The notes beneath the pieces were generated by a model, which was given only the letters and a program-made list of their open reading frames with translations, was not told where the DNA came from and did no database searches. Below, piece by piece: positions 16,321 to 27,573 of a stretch of DNA of 64,000 nt. Each line of letters starts with the position of its first letter. Position 1 is the stretch's first letter. Source of the stretch: Actinomycetes bacterium. GTDB lineage: Bacteria; Actinomycetota; Actinomycetes; Propionibacteriales; Propionibacteriaceae. The DNA lies in the NCBI GenBank assembly GCA_023458095.1, contig JAEXAS010000009.1:1-64000 (forward strand), in the 5' to 3' direction. The position numbers were made by a program, and so were the translations under genes.

Positions 16321-17610
16321 ATGGAGGTTCTCACCACAGTCGGTATCGCGGTGGCCTTCTTCGCCCTGATCATGGTCTCGGTGGCCCTTCATGAGATCGG
16401 GCATATGGTGCCGGCCAAGATCTTCGGGGTTCGGGTGCCGAAGTACTTCGTAGGCTTCGGCCCGACCATGTGGTCCACGGTGCGCGGCGAAACCGAATAC
16501 GGCATCAAGTGGTTCCCGCTGGGTGGCTTCGTGAAGCTGCTGGGCATGTACCCGCCCGAACCCAAGGCCCGCAAGCATCGCAATCGCCTGACCGACCTGG
16601 CCGACGCTGCTCGGGCCAGCGAATGGGAAGAGATCACCGACACCGACGTCGCCGATTCCCGACTCTTCTACCAGAAGAAGACCTGGCAGAAGCTCATCGT
16701 GATGGCCGGTGGGCCGGTGATGAATCTGCTGATCGCCTTCGCGCTCTTTTGGGGAGTCACCGCTGGCTACGGCATCTACCGGGCTCAGCCCACCATCGCC
16801 TACGTTCAGCAGTGTGTGATCACCGATCCCAATCGCACCGAATGCAATGCCAGTGATCCGCTGACCCCGGCGGCCCAAGCCGGTCTGAAGGCGGGGGATC
16901 GCATTGTGAGCTTCAACGGGGTACCCATCCAGTCCTACGACCAGTTGTCCACCCTGATCCGAGCCAATCTGGCCGGGCCGGCGGTCATCGTGGTCGACCG
17001 GGACGGTACTCAGGTGACGCTTCCGCAAGTGCATACCGGCATGAACGACCTGCCGGATCGACTCGACCCCAGCCATCAGGTACGGGTCGGTTGGTTGGGA
17101 ATCAGCCCGCAACAGGAACTCGTCAAAGGCGGGCCGCTCGACGTCGTCGGGGATATGTGGACTATGACCCAGCAGAGTGTGGTTGCGCTGGCTCAGTTCC
17201 CGGTGAAGGTCTGGAATGTCGCCGTCGACCTGGTGACCGGGCAGCACCGCAGTGCCTATGACCCCATCAGCATCGTCGGCGCCAGCCAGGTGGCCGGGCA
17301 GGTGGCTGGCAATGCAGATCTTTCCAATGGTCAGAAGGCGGCCACTTTTGCCTCGCTGCTGGCCTCGGTGAATCTGTTCCTGGCGCTGTTCAACCTGGTG
17401 CCGCTGCCGCCGCTGGACGGGGGGCACATCGCCGGGGCCATCTACGAATGGATCCGGCGCAAGCTGGCCGGAGTGTTTCGTCGGCCCGATCCGGGCTTCT
17501 TCGACACCGCCAAGCTGTTGCCCATCGCCTATGGCGTGGGGGGCTTCCTGCTGCTGTCCGGAGTGGTGCTGGTGCTGGCCGATGTGATCAGCCCGGTGCA
17601 ATTGTTCTGA
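16321..17610 (+). CDS. Site-2 intramembrane zinc protease (RseP/Rip1-type, M50)
   Basis: A 429-residue membrane protease that probably cleaves anti-sigma factors or other membrane substrates. The first span contains HEIGH (zinc ligands and catalytic Glu). A PDZ-like domain covers about 180-275, with AGLKAGDRIVSFNGVPI. The third zinc ligand is in NLVPLPPLDGGH. A charged cytosolic insertion (about 75-130) interrupts the N-terminal half. The start ATG directly abuts the dxr stop. This is the position of Rip1 (Rv2869c) between dxr and ispG in mycobacteria. Confidence 0.94.
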   Translation: MEVLTTVGIAVAFFALIMVSVALHEIGHMVPAKIFGVRVPKYFVGFGPTMWSTVRGETEYGIKWFPLGGFVKLLGMYPPEPKARKHRNRLTDLADAARASEWEEITDTDVADSRLFYQKKTWQKLIVMAGGPVMNLLIAFALFWGVTAGYGIYRAQPTIAYVQQCVITDPNRTECNASDPLTPAAQAGLKAGDRIVSFNGVPIQSYDQLSTLIRANLAGPAVIVVDRDGTQVTLPQVHTGMNDLPDRLDPSHQVRVGWLGISPQQELVKGGPLDVVGDMWTMTQQSVVALAQFPVKVWNVAVDLVTGQHRSAYDPISIVGASQVAGQVAGNADLSNGQKAATFASLLASVNLFLALFNLVPLPPLDGGHIAGAIYEWIRRKLAGVFRRPDPGFFDTAKLLPIAYGVGGFLLLSGVVLVLADVISPVQLF

Positions 17611-17689
17611 GCCGCCAAGGCGGGGCCGCTGTGCTCGGTAGGCTGTCTGATGACGTCCCTGCACCATGGGGTGCGGAGAGAATGAGGAA

Positions 17690-18841
17690 ATGGTGTCTGT
17701 GAACCTGGGCCTGCCCACCTCTGCGCCGCCGGTGCTCGCACCGCGACGCCCCACTCGCCAGATTCGGGTGGGATCGGTGTTGGTGGGCGGTGACGCGCCG
17801 GTATCGGTGCAGTCGATGACCACCACCAAGACCGCTGACATCGACGCCACCTTGCAGCAGATCGCCGAACTCACCGCCGCCGGCTGCGACATCGTGCGGG
17901 TGGCTGTGCCGAGCCAGGCTGATGCCGATGCGCTGCCGGCGATCGCTGCCAAGAGCCAGATCCCGGTGATCGCCGACATCCACTTCCAACCCAAATACGT
18001 CTTCGCCGCCATCGAGGCCGGCTGTGCGGCGGTGCGAGTGAACCCCGGCAACATCCGGGCCTTCGACGATCAAGTCGGACGCATCGCCCAGGCCGCCACC
18101 GAAGCCGGAGTGTCTCTGCGCATCGGTGTCAACGCCGGATCCCTGGAGCCCGGCGTGCTGGCGAAATACGGCGGCCCCACCCCGGAGGCCTTGGTGGAGT
18201 CGGCGCTGTGGGAGGCCAGCCTGTTCGAAGAGCATGGCTTCGGCGATTTCAAGATTTCGGTCAAGCATCACGACCCGGTGGTGATGGTGCGGGCCTACGA
18301 ATTGCTCAGCGAAGCCTGCGACTATCCGCTTCACCTGGGCGTCACCGAAGCCGGCCCGGCCTTCCAGGGAACCATCAAATCGGCGGTGGCCTTCGGAGCA
18401 TTGCTCAGCCGCGGCATCGGAGACACCATCCGGGTCTCGCTGTCCGCGCCGCCGGTCGAAGAGGTCAAGGTCGGCGTCAAGATCCTGGAATCGCTGAACT
18501 TGCGCCCGCGCAAGCTCGAGATCGTCTCCTGCCCGTCCTGCGGACGTGCGCAAGTGGACGTCTACACCCTGGCTGAGGAAGTCACCAAGGGGCTGGAGGG
18601 TCTGCAGGTGCCGCTGCGGGTCGCGGTCATGGGCTGTGTGGTGAACGGTCCCGGCGAGGCTCGTGAGGCCGATCTTGGGGTGGCTTCGGGGAACGGCAAG
18701 GGTCAGATCTTCGTTCATGGTGAGGTCATCAAGACGGTGCCCGAAGCTGAGATCGTGGCTACCTTGATCGAGGAGGCGAATCGCCTGGCCGCTTCGGCCA
18801 CCGAGGTGGAATCCGGTCCGCCCGAAGTTATCGTGGGGTGA
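17690..18841 (+). CDS. ispG: 4-hydroxy-3-methylbut-2-enyl diphosphate synthase
   Basis: A [4Fe-4S] enzyme converting MEcPP to HMBPP in the MEP pathway. The 383 residues include the N-terminal TIM barrel with SVQSMTTTKTADIDAT, IADIHFQ, NPGNIR and KISVKHHDP. The cluster cysteines are in SCPSCGRA and MGCVVNGPGEA, the latter followed by the conserved Glu region. The ATG at 17690 is only 1-2 nt from its AGGA. The GTG at 17693 or 17699 would give better spacing. It forms an operon with the protease gene and the following acetyltransferase. Confidence 0.96.
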   Translation: MVSVNLGLPTSAPPVLAPRRPTRQIRVGSVLVGGDAPVSVQSMTTTKTADIDATLQQIAELTAAGCDIVRVAVPSQADADALPAIAAKSQIPVIADIHFQPKYVFAAIEAGCAAVRVNPGNIRAFDDQVGRIAQAATEAGVSLRIGVNAGSLEPGVLAKYGGPTPEALVESALWEASLFEEHGFGDFKISVKHHDPVVMVRAYELLSEACDYPLHLGVTEAGPAFQGTIKSAVAFGALLSRGIGDTIRVSLSAPPVEEVKVGVKILESLNLRPRKLEIVSCPSCGRAQVDVYTLAEEVTKGLEGLQVPLRVAVMGCVVNGPGEAREADLGVASGNGKGQIFVHGEVIKTVPEAEIVATLIEEANRLAASATEVESGPPEVIVG

Positions 18842-18845
18842 CTTC

Positions 18846-19673
18846 ATGTCTGCGCGGACTCTGACTCTCGATGATTTGCCAGCGGTTCGCCGGCTCCTGG
18901 CTGCTGATCCGGTGAGCAATGTGTTCTTCTCCTCGCGCATCGACGCCGGCGTACTGCATCCGGGCCTTCCCGGCACCGTGTTGGGCTGGCCGTCTGGTGA
19001 GATTCGGGCGCTGCTGCACATCGGGGCCAACCTCGTTCCGGTCGCGGAGGACTATTCGGCGGTGCCGGCTTTCGTCGAGGCGGTCGGCCGCCGGCGCACC
19101 TGCCAGTCGATTGTGGGTACCTCGTCGTTGGCGTTGGCCTTTTGGCGAGCGTTGAGTGAACGGTGGGGACGGGCCTACAGCCATGTTCGCGAGGTTCGGG
19201 CCAGCCAGCCTCTGATGGCTATCTCCGATGCGCCGGCAGTGGCCCCCGATGCGCGGGTGCGTCCGATCACGATGGCCGATTTCGATTCCTACTTCGAGGC
19301 ATCGGTGGCGATGTACACCGAGGAGGTCGGCGTCGTGCCTGGGGTCGGCCCGGATTCGAACTACCGCGGGTACTGCCGGTGGTTGGTCGAACAGGGTCGC
19401 GCCTTCGGCATCGTGAGCGAGGGCCAGGTGATCTTCAAAAGCGACATCGGCGCCGCCAGCGGTGATGTCGCCCAAATCCAAGGGGTGTGGCTGGCCCCGC
19501 AGCTACGCGGCCGCAGCCTGTCGGTGCCGGCCATGGCCGCAGTCACCGAGTATGTGCTGGCTGAATTCGCGGTGGCTTGCCTGTACGTCAACGACTTCAA
19601 CCTCCCTGCGATTCGCAGCTACCAGCGGGTCGGTTTCGAGCAGGTGGGGGAGTTGGCCACCGTCTTGTACTGA
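18846..19673 (+). CDS. GNAT acetyltransferase with N-terminal DUF4081 domain
   Basis: A 275-residue protein. The N-terminal half is the actinobacterial DUF4081 region. The C-terminal half (about 135-275) is a GNAT fold with the acetyl-CoA loop in PQLRGRSLSVPAMAAV and the terminal LYVNDFNLPAIRSYQRVGF. Its start is 4 nt after the ispG stop. The ispG-GNAT pair is conserved (Rv2868c-Rv2867c in mycobacteria), but the acceptor substrate is not known. Confidence 0.9.
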   Translation: MSARTLTLDDLPAVRRLLAADPVSNVFFSSRIDAGVLHPGLPGTVLGWPSGEIRALLHIGANLVPVAEDYSAVPAFVEAVGRRRTCQSIVGTSSLALAFWRALSERWGRAYSHVREVRASQPLMAISDAPAVAPDARVRPITMADFDSYFEASVAMYTEEVGVVPGVGPDSNYRGYCRWLVEQGRAFGIVSEGQVIFKSDIGAASGDVAQIQGVWLAPQLRGRSLSVPAMAAVTEYVLAEFAVACLYVNDFNLPAIRSYQRVGFEQVGELATVLY

Positions 19674-19788
19674 TCGTCGAGCCCCGTGCGGTCGCCGGGG
19701 TCGCCCCATTGGTCCAAAGCAATAAGATAGGCGCCGGTGCCCTCATCCGGGGGCATGGGTACACCAACCAGGAAAGCTTGGTTTCGAC

Positions 19789-22614
<2,826 letters not shown>

Positions 22615-22713
22615 GCCGTCGACTCGCGGCGGACTTGGACATCGCACTGGGCCTGATCGGATCGGGCCGGTACCGGTTCAGAGCGGTACTGCCCCAGACC
22701 GATGCTGCACTAT

Positions 22714-23256
22714 TCAGCCCGGTGGCTCCCGGTGTGGCGCCAGACACAGTTCGGTGATCAGCCAACGGCCCTGAGGTCGCGCGATCTGGATCGCGGCTGC
22801 CCGGGAGCGTCCAGCCTGGATCAGGTGCAAGGTGGCCTCGACAGTGTGAGCGTTGGGCTGCTGCGCTCGCAGTGAGCGCAGTCGCCAATCGCGGCGCTGC
22901 CGGCCTGAGCACAGATGTTCGACCTGCTCGGCGACCGGGGTGGTGGCCCACTGCTGTAGCTGATGTGGCGGACGGCGTCCGCAGAGCACCTCGACCAAGG
23001 CAGCGACCAGGCTGATGGTGATCACCTTCAGCTCCGGGGCTATGCGCCAGTCCGGGGTCGTGACCGCTTCGCCGAGTGGCCGTGCGGGCCGTGGTTGGGG
23101 GAGACGTGGCGCGGGAGTGAGGAGCGCCTGCCACTGTGGTTCACCGGGAACCGGCCGCCGTCGGGCCGGGGAGGAGATTGTGCTCACGGCGACCACTGTG
23201 GCCGCGCTGAGACTCGGCTGGGGTGTCGGTCGGTAAAGGTGTGGATAACTGCTCAC
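22714..23256 (-). CDS. Rv3235-family protein
   Basis: A 180-residue protein with a Pro-rich N-terminus (about 1-70). Its C-terminal domain (about 75-178) has the family pattern ALVEVLCGRRPPHQLQQW, a run of basic residues and a terminal RPQGRWLITELCL. This matches the actinobacterial Rv3235 family found near secA. Its function is unknown. It converges on secA and is divergent from the gene at 23349. Confidence 0.75.
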   Translation of the reverse strand: MSSYPHLYRPTPQPSLSAATVVAVSTISSPARRRPVPGEPQWQALLTPAPRLPQPRPARPLGEAVTTPDWRIAPELKVITISLVAALVEVLCGRRPPHQLQQWATTPVAEQVEHLCSGRQRRDWRLRSLRAQQPNAHTVEATLHLIQAGRSRAAAIQIARPQGRWLITELCLAPHREPPG

Positions 23257-23348
23257 AGACGGGGTTGGGCGACATGCGGTGCACCACCATTCGACTCAGA
23301 AGGACAATGCGGTCGTAGGATCAACCCAGACTCTTGGGAAGGAGGATT

Positions 23349-24509
23349 GTGGGCCTCTTTTCACGTCGGCGCGCGCCGAAGGCCACGCGTGCGATTGAGC
23401 CATTCACCGGAATGGACCAACTCACCGACCTGCAGGCGCCACCCTTCGGGCTGGGCTTCCGGCGGGAGGCGACCAACCTCATGACTGGGATCACTCCGGC
23501 CGGTCGCCACTACCGCAAGTTCATGTATTCCTATTCGGGCGGACTTTCACGTTTCAATGGCTCTGTAGTGGTCGTTGACTTGCCCTTCAGCCTGCCCGAC
23601 GTGTTCTGGACCAATGCGAGCAAGAATCGTGCCGGAATCGAACTGGGCGGACGGATCGGCTGTCTTCAGCATCAAAGCCTGCGGGTGTGTTCGACCGATC
23701 AGAAGGTGGCCAAACAGGTCTTCGACGCTGTGGCCGATCCCACCGTGGCTTTGGCTATGGAGACCAACGGTCCGGTGGATCTTTCAGTGGACCGCAACCA
23801 CCTGGTGGCAGTGGACGTACCGCCCACCGAACAACTTCCCGAGTTCCTGGCCGGTCTGGACCGCATCATCGATGCGCTGCGCAGCGCGGTGCCGCGCCGG
23901 CTGGAGTTGCCCCCGCGCGTCGAGCGCCACGGCTTCTATGGTCACGAGGACTGGGACTATCAGCTCCAGGGCGATAAGGCACTGATTCGCGAGTTCGGGC
24001 TTCCGGTGCGTAACCAGGGACGGGTCGAGGATCAGTTGACCTGCGACTGCGCTGGAGTGCGCATGGTGTCGTTCAACTACACCTGGCTCAGTGATGTCGC
24101 GGCGCGCACCCAGCTCACCCGCGGCATGGTGATGGACAGCGACCGGGAACGGGAGCCGGTTTGCGCGTTCGTCCTGGATTCCCAGTTGCCGGATCTCTCC
24201 CTCAACGGCGAAGAGTTGGGCGCTCCGGTTCAGCTGGGAAACTTCCGCTTCGCCGACAACTTCGCCCTACGATCCACCGACCCGCAGAAGGCCTATCAGC
24301 TGTTCAACGAGCGGGTTCAGGAATGGCTGTTGGAAACCCATCCCTACGGTTGGACGGCCCGCGGCCATGTGATCCGATTCCATGTGCCCACCCACGACGC
24401 GAGCGTGGTGGCCGAATGTGAAGCGATCCTGCACGGCTGGCTGGACCGCGTCCCGCCGAGCATTCGCGAAGAGCTGGGCCTGCCGGAGATGCCCGCCCTG
24501 ATGCGCTGA
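23349..24509 (+). CDS. Conserved hypothetical protein
   Basis: A 386-residue soluble protein. Its N-terminus is basic (GLFSRRRAPKATRA), it has no signal peptide or membrane span, and it contains Trp/Tyr-rich segments such as HEDWDYQLQGDK and SFNYTWLSDVA. The GTG at 23349 follows a strong AAGGAGG (23339-23345) at short spacing; a TTG at 23334 is the next upstream option. I do not recognise a family. It lies 14 nt upstream of the WS/DGAT-like gene and is probably cotranscribed with it and DUF6912. Confidence 0.75.
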   Translation: MGLFSRRRAPKATRAIEPFTGMDQLTDLQAPPFGLGFRREATNLMTGITPAGRHYRKFMYSYSGGLSRFNGSVVVVDLPFSLPDVFWTNASKNRAGIELGGRIGCLQHQSLRVCSTDQKVAKQVFDAVADPTVALAMETNGPVDLSVDRNHLVAVDVPPTEQLPEFLAGLDRIIDALRSAVPRRLELPPRVERHGFYGHEDWDYQLQGDKALIREFGLPVRNQGRVEDQLTCDCAGVRMVSFNYTWLSDVAARTQLTRGMVMDSDREREPVCAFVLDSQLPDLSLNGEELGAPVQLGNFRFADNFALRSTDPQKAYQLFNERVQEWLLETHPYGWTARGHVIRFHVPTHDASVVAECEAILHGWLDRVPPSIREELGLPEMPALMR

Positions 24510-24523
24510 GTAGGGTGGGAGCC

Positions 24524-25780
24524 GTGAGCGACCTGGTGACCCCTGCGGAAGCGGCATTGCTGGCCCATGATCAGGACACCGCGCCCTGGCAACACGCCTT
24601 GGTGGTGGTGCTCTCCGGGAGCCTGGACCGAGCCGAACTGGCTGCGCGCATCGCTGAGCGGCTGGACTACGCCCCGCGCTTTCGTCGCATCGTCACCGGC
24701 TGGCCGGTGGCCGGCTGGGTCGACGACGCCAACTTCAATCTCGACGGGCACCTTCACGAAGTGACCCTGGCCAGCGGCCAGCGGCTCGAAACCTGGCTGG
24801 CTGCCGAGTTGCGCACGCGGCTGTCCCGAAACCACCCCCTGTGGCAGGTGGCTTTGGTGAAGGGGCTGCCCGGTGGCGCCCAGGCCGTGGTGGTGCGGGT
24901 CAACCCGGCCATGATCGACGGCTACGACCACATCCATCTGTTTCAAGAGCTCTTCGAGGACCAGCCCGACGAACGTCTCCCTTCCTCGGCGCCGCCCTGG
25001 CAGCCCAGCCAGACGACCGCCCCCGATTTTGCTGCGGTGATGTCGGGCCTGACCGATCCGCTCGCAGCGGCCGAGCGGGCCGTGGGTGGGGTTCTCGGAT
25101 TCCTGGAGAGTGGCCTGCGCAGCGTGACTCCGCCTCCCCAGCAGGAGCTGCATCTGGCCGGAGCGGAGGTGGATTTCGCCACATTGTCGGCCTTGCGGGA
25201 GCGGTATGGCTGCACGATCCACGACATCGTGGTCGCCCTGGCTACCGCTGGCATTCGGCGATGGCAACATGACCGGGGCGTCGAGCCGTCCGATCCGCTG
25301 ACCTTGGTGCCGTTGGCGATCACCGAGCCACAGGTCTTGGAGTCGGCGATCGGCTGCCGGATCGCACCTTCCTTCGATCGACTTCCGGTCACCACCCAGA
25401 GTCCCGTGGCTCGCCTGGAGGCCATCGCCACCATGACCCTCGCCCGTCGGGAGAGTGGGCTCAGCGTGCCGGCCCGTGATCTCATGGATCTGGCCGGCTT
25501 CGCCCCCGCCACCGTCCATGCCGTGGCCGCCGGCACCATCTCTGCAGGTCGGCCGCACACCGCCACCGTGGTGAATGTGCCCGGCCCGGACCGTCCGCGC
25601 TACCTGGGGCGGGCGCGGGTACGTCAGATCTTCGCCGCTACGACCCCCACCGATGCCGAGGAGATCACCGTGACCATCAACAGCTACCAGGGCCGGGTGA
25701 GTCTGACGGCGGCTGCTATTGCCCCACTGCCGTCCTGGACGACGGCGATCATCGCAGAACTGGCGGCCTTGGGCGCATGA
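24524..25780 (+). CDS. WS/DGAT-like acyltransferase with degenerate catalytic motif
   Basis: A 418-residue protein with the wax-ester synthase/diacylglycerol acyltransferase architecture. It has the N-terminal LSGSLDRAELAARIAERL, the C-terminal VNVPGPDRPRYLGRARV and a final INSYQGRVSLTAAA block. The normal HHxxxDG motif is replaced by NPAMIDG (about residues 126-132): both His are lost while DG remains. It may therefore be inactive as an acyltransferase or have another role. The GTG at 24524 follows AGGGTGGGA. It overlaps DUF6912 by ATGA. Confidence 0.82.
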   Translation: MSDLVTPAEAALLAHDQDTAPWQHALVVVLSGSLDRAELAARIAERLDYAPRFRRIVTGWPVAGWVDDANFNLDGHLHEVTLASGQRLETWLAAELRTRLSRNHPLWQVALVKGLPGGAQAVVVRVNPAMIDGYDHIHLFQELFEDQPDERLPSSAPPWQPSQTTAPDFAAVMSGLTDPLAAAERAVGGVLGFLESGLRSVTPPPQQELHLAGAEVDFATLSALRERYGCTIHDIVVALATAGIRRWQHDRGVEPSDPLTLVPLAITEPQVLESAIGCRIAPSFDRLPVTTQSPVARLEAIATMTLARRESGLSVPARDLMDLAGFAPATVHAVAAGTISAGRPHTATVVNVPGPDRPRYLGRARVRQIFAATTPTDAEEITVTINSYQGRVSLTAAAIAPLPSWTTAIIAELAALGA

Positions 25781-26238
25781 TGACTTTGGTGTGTGTGCCG
25801 CTGACGGCCGAGGAACTGCGCCGATGGGCCACCGCCGGCACCCTGGACGGATCGGTCAGCGGCTATGCCGACACCGCAGGTCTGCGGGAGGCCTTCGGCG
25901 TGACCGATGCCGAGGACGCTGAGCGGATCGCGATGCTGGTGGCCTCCATCGCCGGACTGGCCCGAAGCGGGCGCCGCCTCGTCGCGGTGGCCGAGGTCGA
26001 GCGGCTCGGCGCCGGTGAGGCTGCCGAGTTCGGCGAGGTCATCGTGACCGGCCTCGACTACCGCCGGGTGCAAGCCCTCTTCGCCGACGAACCGGGCCTC
26101 ACTGTGAGCGTTGCAGCAGTGGCCGCGTCCGGTCTGAGCTTGGAGCAGGCCTGGGATGCTCCCCAGGTCACCGAACTGCTGAGTACCGCTGATCTGTTGT
26201 GGCACGGCCCGGGGGAGTGGCAGACCCTGATCGGGTGA
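25777..26238 (+). CDS. DUF6912 family protein
   Basis: A 153-residue protein starting with VCVPLTAEELRRW, with YADTAGLREAF and later RRLVAVAEVERL. This is the pattern of the actinobacterial DUF6912 family of unknown function. The start ATG overlaps the preceding stop (ATGA). A second ATG at 25780 is adjacent. The link to the WS/DGAT-like gene and secA neighbourhood matches other actinobacteria. Confidence 0.75.
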   Translation: MMTLVCVPLTAEELRRWATAGTLDGSVSGYADTAGLREAFGVTDAEDAERIAMLVASIAGLARSGRRLVAVAEVERLGAGEAAEFGEVIVTGLDYRRVQALFADEPGLTVSVAAVAASGLSLEQAWDAPQVTELLSTADLLWHGPGEWQTLIG

Positions 26239-26334
26239 GGCGGAACTCAGCAGCTCGGTTTCCTTGCCTGGCTGCGGTCATCGGTGCGCTCTGTTGGCGT
26301 AGTTTGCGTGATGTCGAGCGGCTGCGGTGCGGTC

Positions 26335-27150
26335 TCAGCTCTCGATGATGGGCAGGCAGACCTCGGTCACCCAGTGCTCCGGATTCGGGTCTTGTGCGGG
26401 GCTGACCCGGTAGATGTTGAACATCGGTCCGGTGGTCAAACCGTGCTCAGCGATATACCCGCCCAGCGCGGCACTGACTTCGGCCATGCCGGCGTAGCTG
26501 CCGTACAAGGTGGCCTGCACGATGGGCTGCTCGGGAACGAGTCGGCAGGTCACCGGTGGGTGCGCCTCGAAAGCTTCCTGGACCTGCATCCAGACCTCCA
26601 CGTCCACATCGGTGTCCTGATAGTCCGCGTCGTAGAAGGTGGCACCGCCCAGTTCGCCTGGGGCTACCGTGGAGGTCATCACTTGCGGCATCAGTCGCTC
26701 CCACAGCAGGGGCTCAGCGGCATAGTTGGGGATCACGTCGCGAACGGCGGCGACGGTCATGGCGGGAAGTGTCAACGTACGGATGTCGATGGTCATTGCT
26801 GGTGCCTCCACAGTTCGAATCAGTCGATCCAACTCGGCCAGGCGCTGGCCGGCTTGGTCTCGTTGCTGGTGCAGCCGGCCGCGGTGTACGGCCAGCGTGG
26901 CCGACAATCGACCCGAATCGGAGAAGGAGTCCAGCACCGCGGCCATCTCGGCGACCGGCAGACCGATATCGCGCAGCGCAGTGATGCGTCCGGCGACCCT
27001 CAGTTGGTCGGCGTGGTAGTAGCGGTAGCCGGACGCCGGGTCCACCCAGGCCGGGATCAGCAGGCCGTGCTCGGCGTAGTGCCGCAGCATTCGGACACTG
27101 ATCCGGCTGAGCCGGGAGAACACTCCGATCTGGAGCAGGTCGTCGTCCAT
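26335..27150 (-). CDS. MerR-family regulator with GyrI-like effector domain
   Basis: The N-terminal winged helix-turn-helix (about 5-72) has QIGVFSRLSRISVRMLRHYAEHGLL and the SGYRYYHADQL wing. A coiled-coil dimerisation helix covers about 75-110. The C-terminal domain (about 120-270) resembles the GyrI/AraC-effector-binding fold that binds small hydrophobic ligands in BmrR-like regulators. The start is the ATG at 27150 or the GTG at 27165. It is divergent from the small membrane protein at 27208, its likely target. Confidence 0.9.
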   Translation of the reverse strand: MDDDLLQIGVFSRLSRISVRMLRHYAEHGLLIPAWVDPASGYRYYHADQLRVAGRITALRDIGLPVAEMAAVLDSFSDSGRLSATLAVHRGRLHQQRDQAGQRLAELDRLIRTVEAPAMTIDIRTLTLPAMTVAAVRDVIPNYAAEPLLWERLMPQVMTSTVAPGELGGATFYDADYQDTDVDVEVWMQVQEAFEAHPPVTCRLVPEQPIVQATLYGSYAGMAEVSAALGGYIAEHGLTTGPMFNIYRVSPAQDPNPEHWVTEVCLPIIES

Positions 27151-27182
27151 GACAGCAGGTGACACCCTGACATCGTGGCAGA

Positions 27183-27207
27183 GTCAACTGTGGTAGAAGT
27201 GGTTGAC
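27183..27207. promoter_or_regulatory. Inverted repeat between merR-like gene and membrane protein, candidate operator
   Basis: GTCAAC (27183-27188) and GTTGAC (27202-27207) form a perfect 6-bp inverted repeat with a 13-bp centre. It lies in the divergent region immediately before the GTG at 27208. MerR proteins bind dyads in promoter spacers, but no good -35/-10 pair frames this one, so the call is tentative. Confidence 0.35.
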
Positions 27208-27546
27208 GTGATTCTGGCACTACATCTGGTCGCCATTGCAGCGATCCTCGGCGGTTGGCTCGCCGACGCCGCCAAGAAGACGTGGGGACTGGCCCTGATG
27301 CTGTGGGCGGCCCGGGCTCAAATCCTGATCGGTGGGTTGTTGGTGGTCATGGCGCTGGGAGCTGCTGACGGCCTGGACTTCGTCAAGATCGGCGTGAAGC
27401 TCGTCGTGGCCTTGGCTGTGGTCGGTTTGGTGGAGATCGCCCATGCCCGACGCAAGAAGGGACGCGGTGCGTCCCCGGCGCTCACCGCGATCGCGGCGGC
27501 GCTGACGGTGGCCAACACGGCACTGTCCTTCCTCTGGCAGGGCTGA
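27208..27546 (+). CDS. Small membrane protein, three to four spans
   Basis: A 112-residue hydrophobic protein with spans at about 2-18, 25-45, 52-75 and 90-110 and a basic HARRKKGRG loop. I choose the GTG at 27208 (MILALHLVAI). In-frame GTGs at 27175, 27190 and 27199 exist but would overlap the inverted repeat. It is divergent from the MerR-like regulator, so it may be regulated by it, possibly as a stress or efflux-related protein. No family is recognised. Confidence 0.65.
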   Translation: MILALHLVAIAAILGGWLADAAKKTWGLALMLWAARAQILIGGLLVVMALGAADGLDFVKIGVKLVVALAVVGLVEIAHARRKKGRGASPALTAIAAALTVANTALSFLWQG

Positions 27547-27573
27547 GAAACGACGGCATTGCCGGGAGTGGAC

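Noticed and set aside
15934..18054. 706-codon minus-strand open frame over dxr-rip1-ispG
   Set aside because: It crosses three well-conserved plus-strand genes and has shadow-type composition and no domain.
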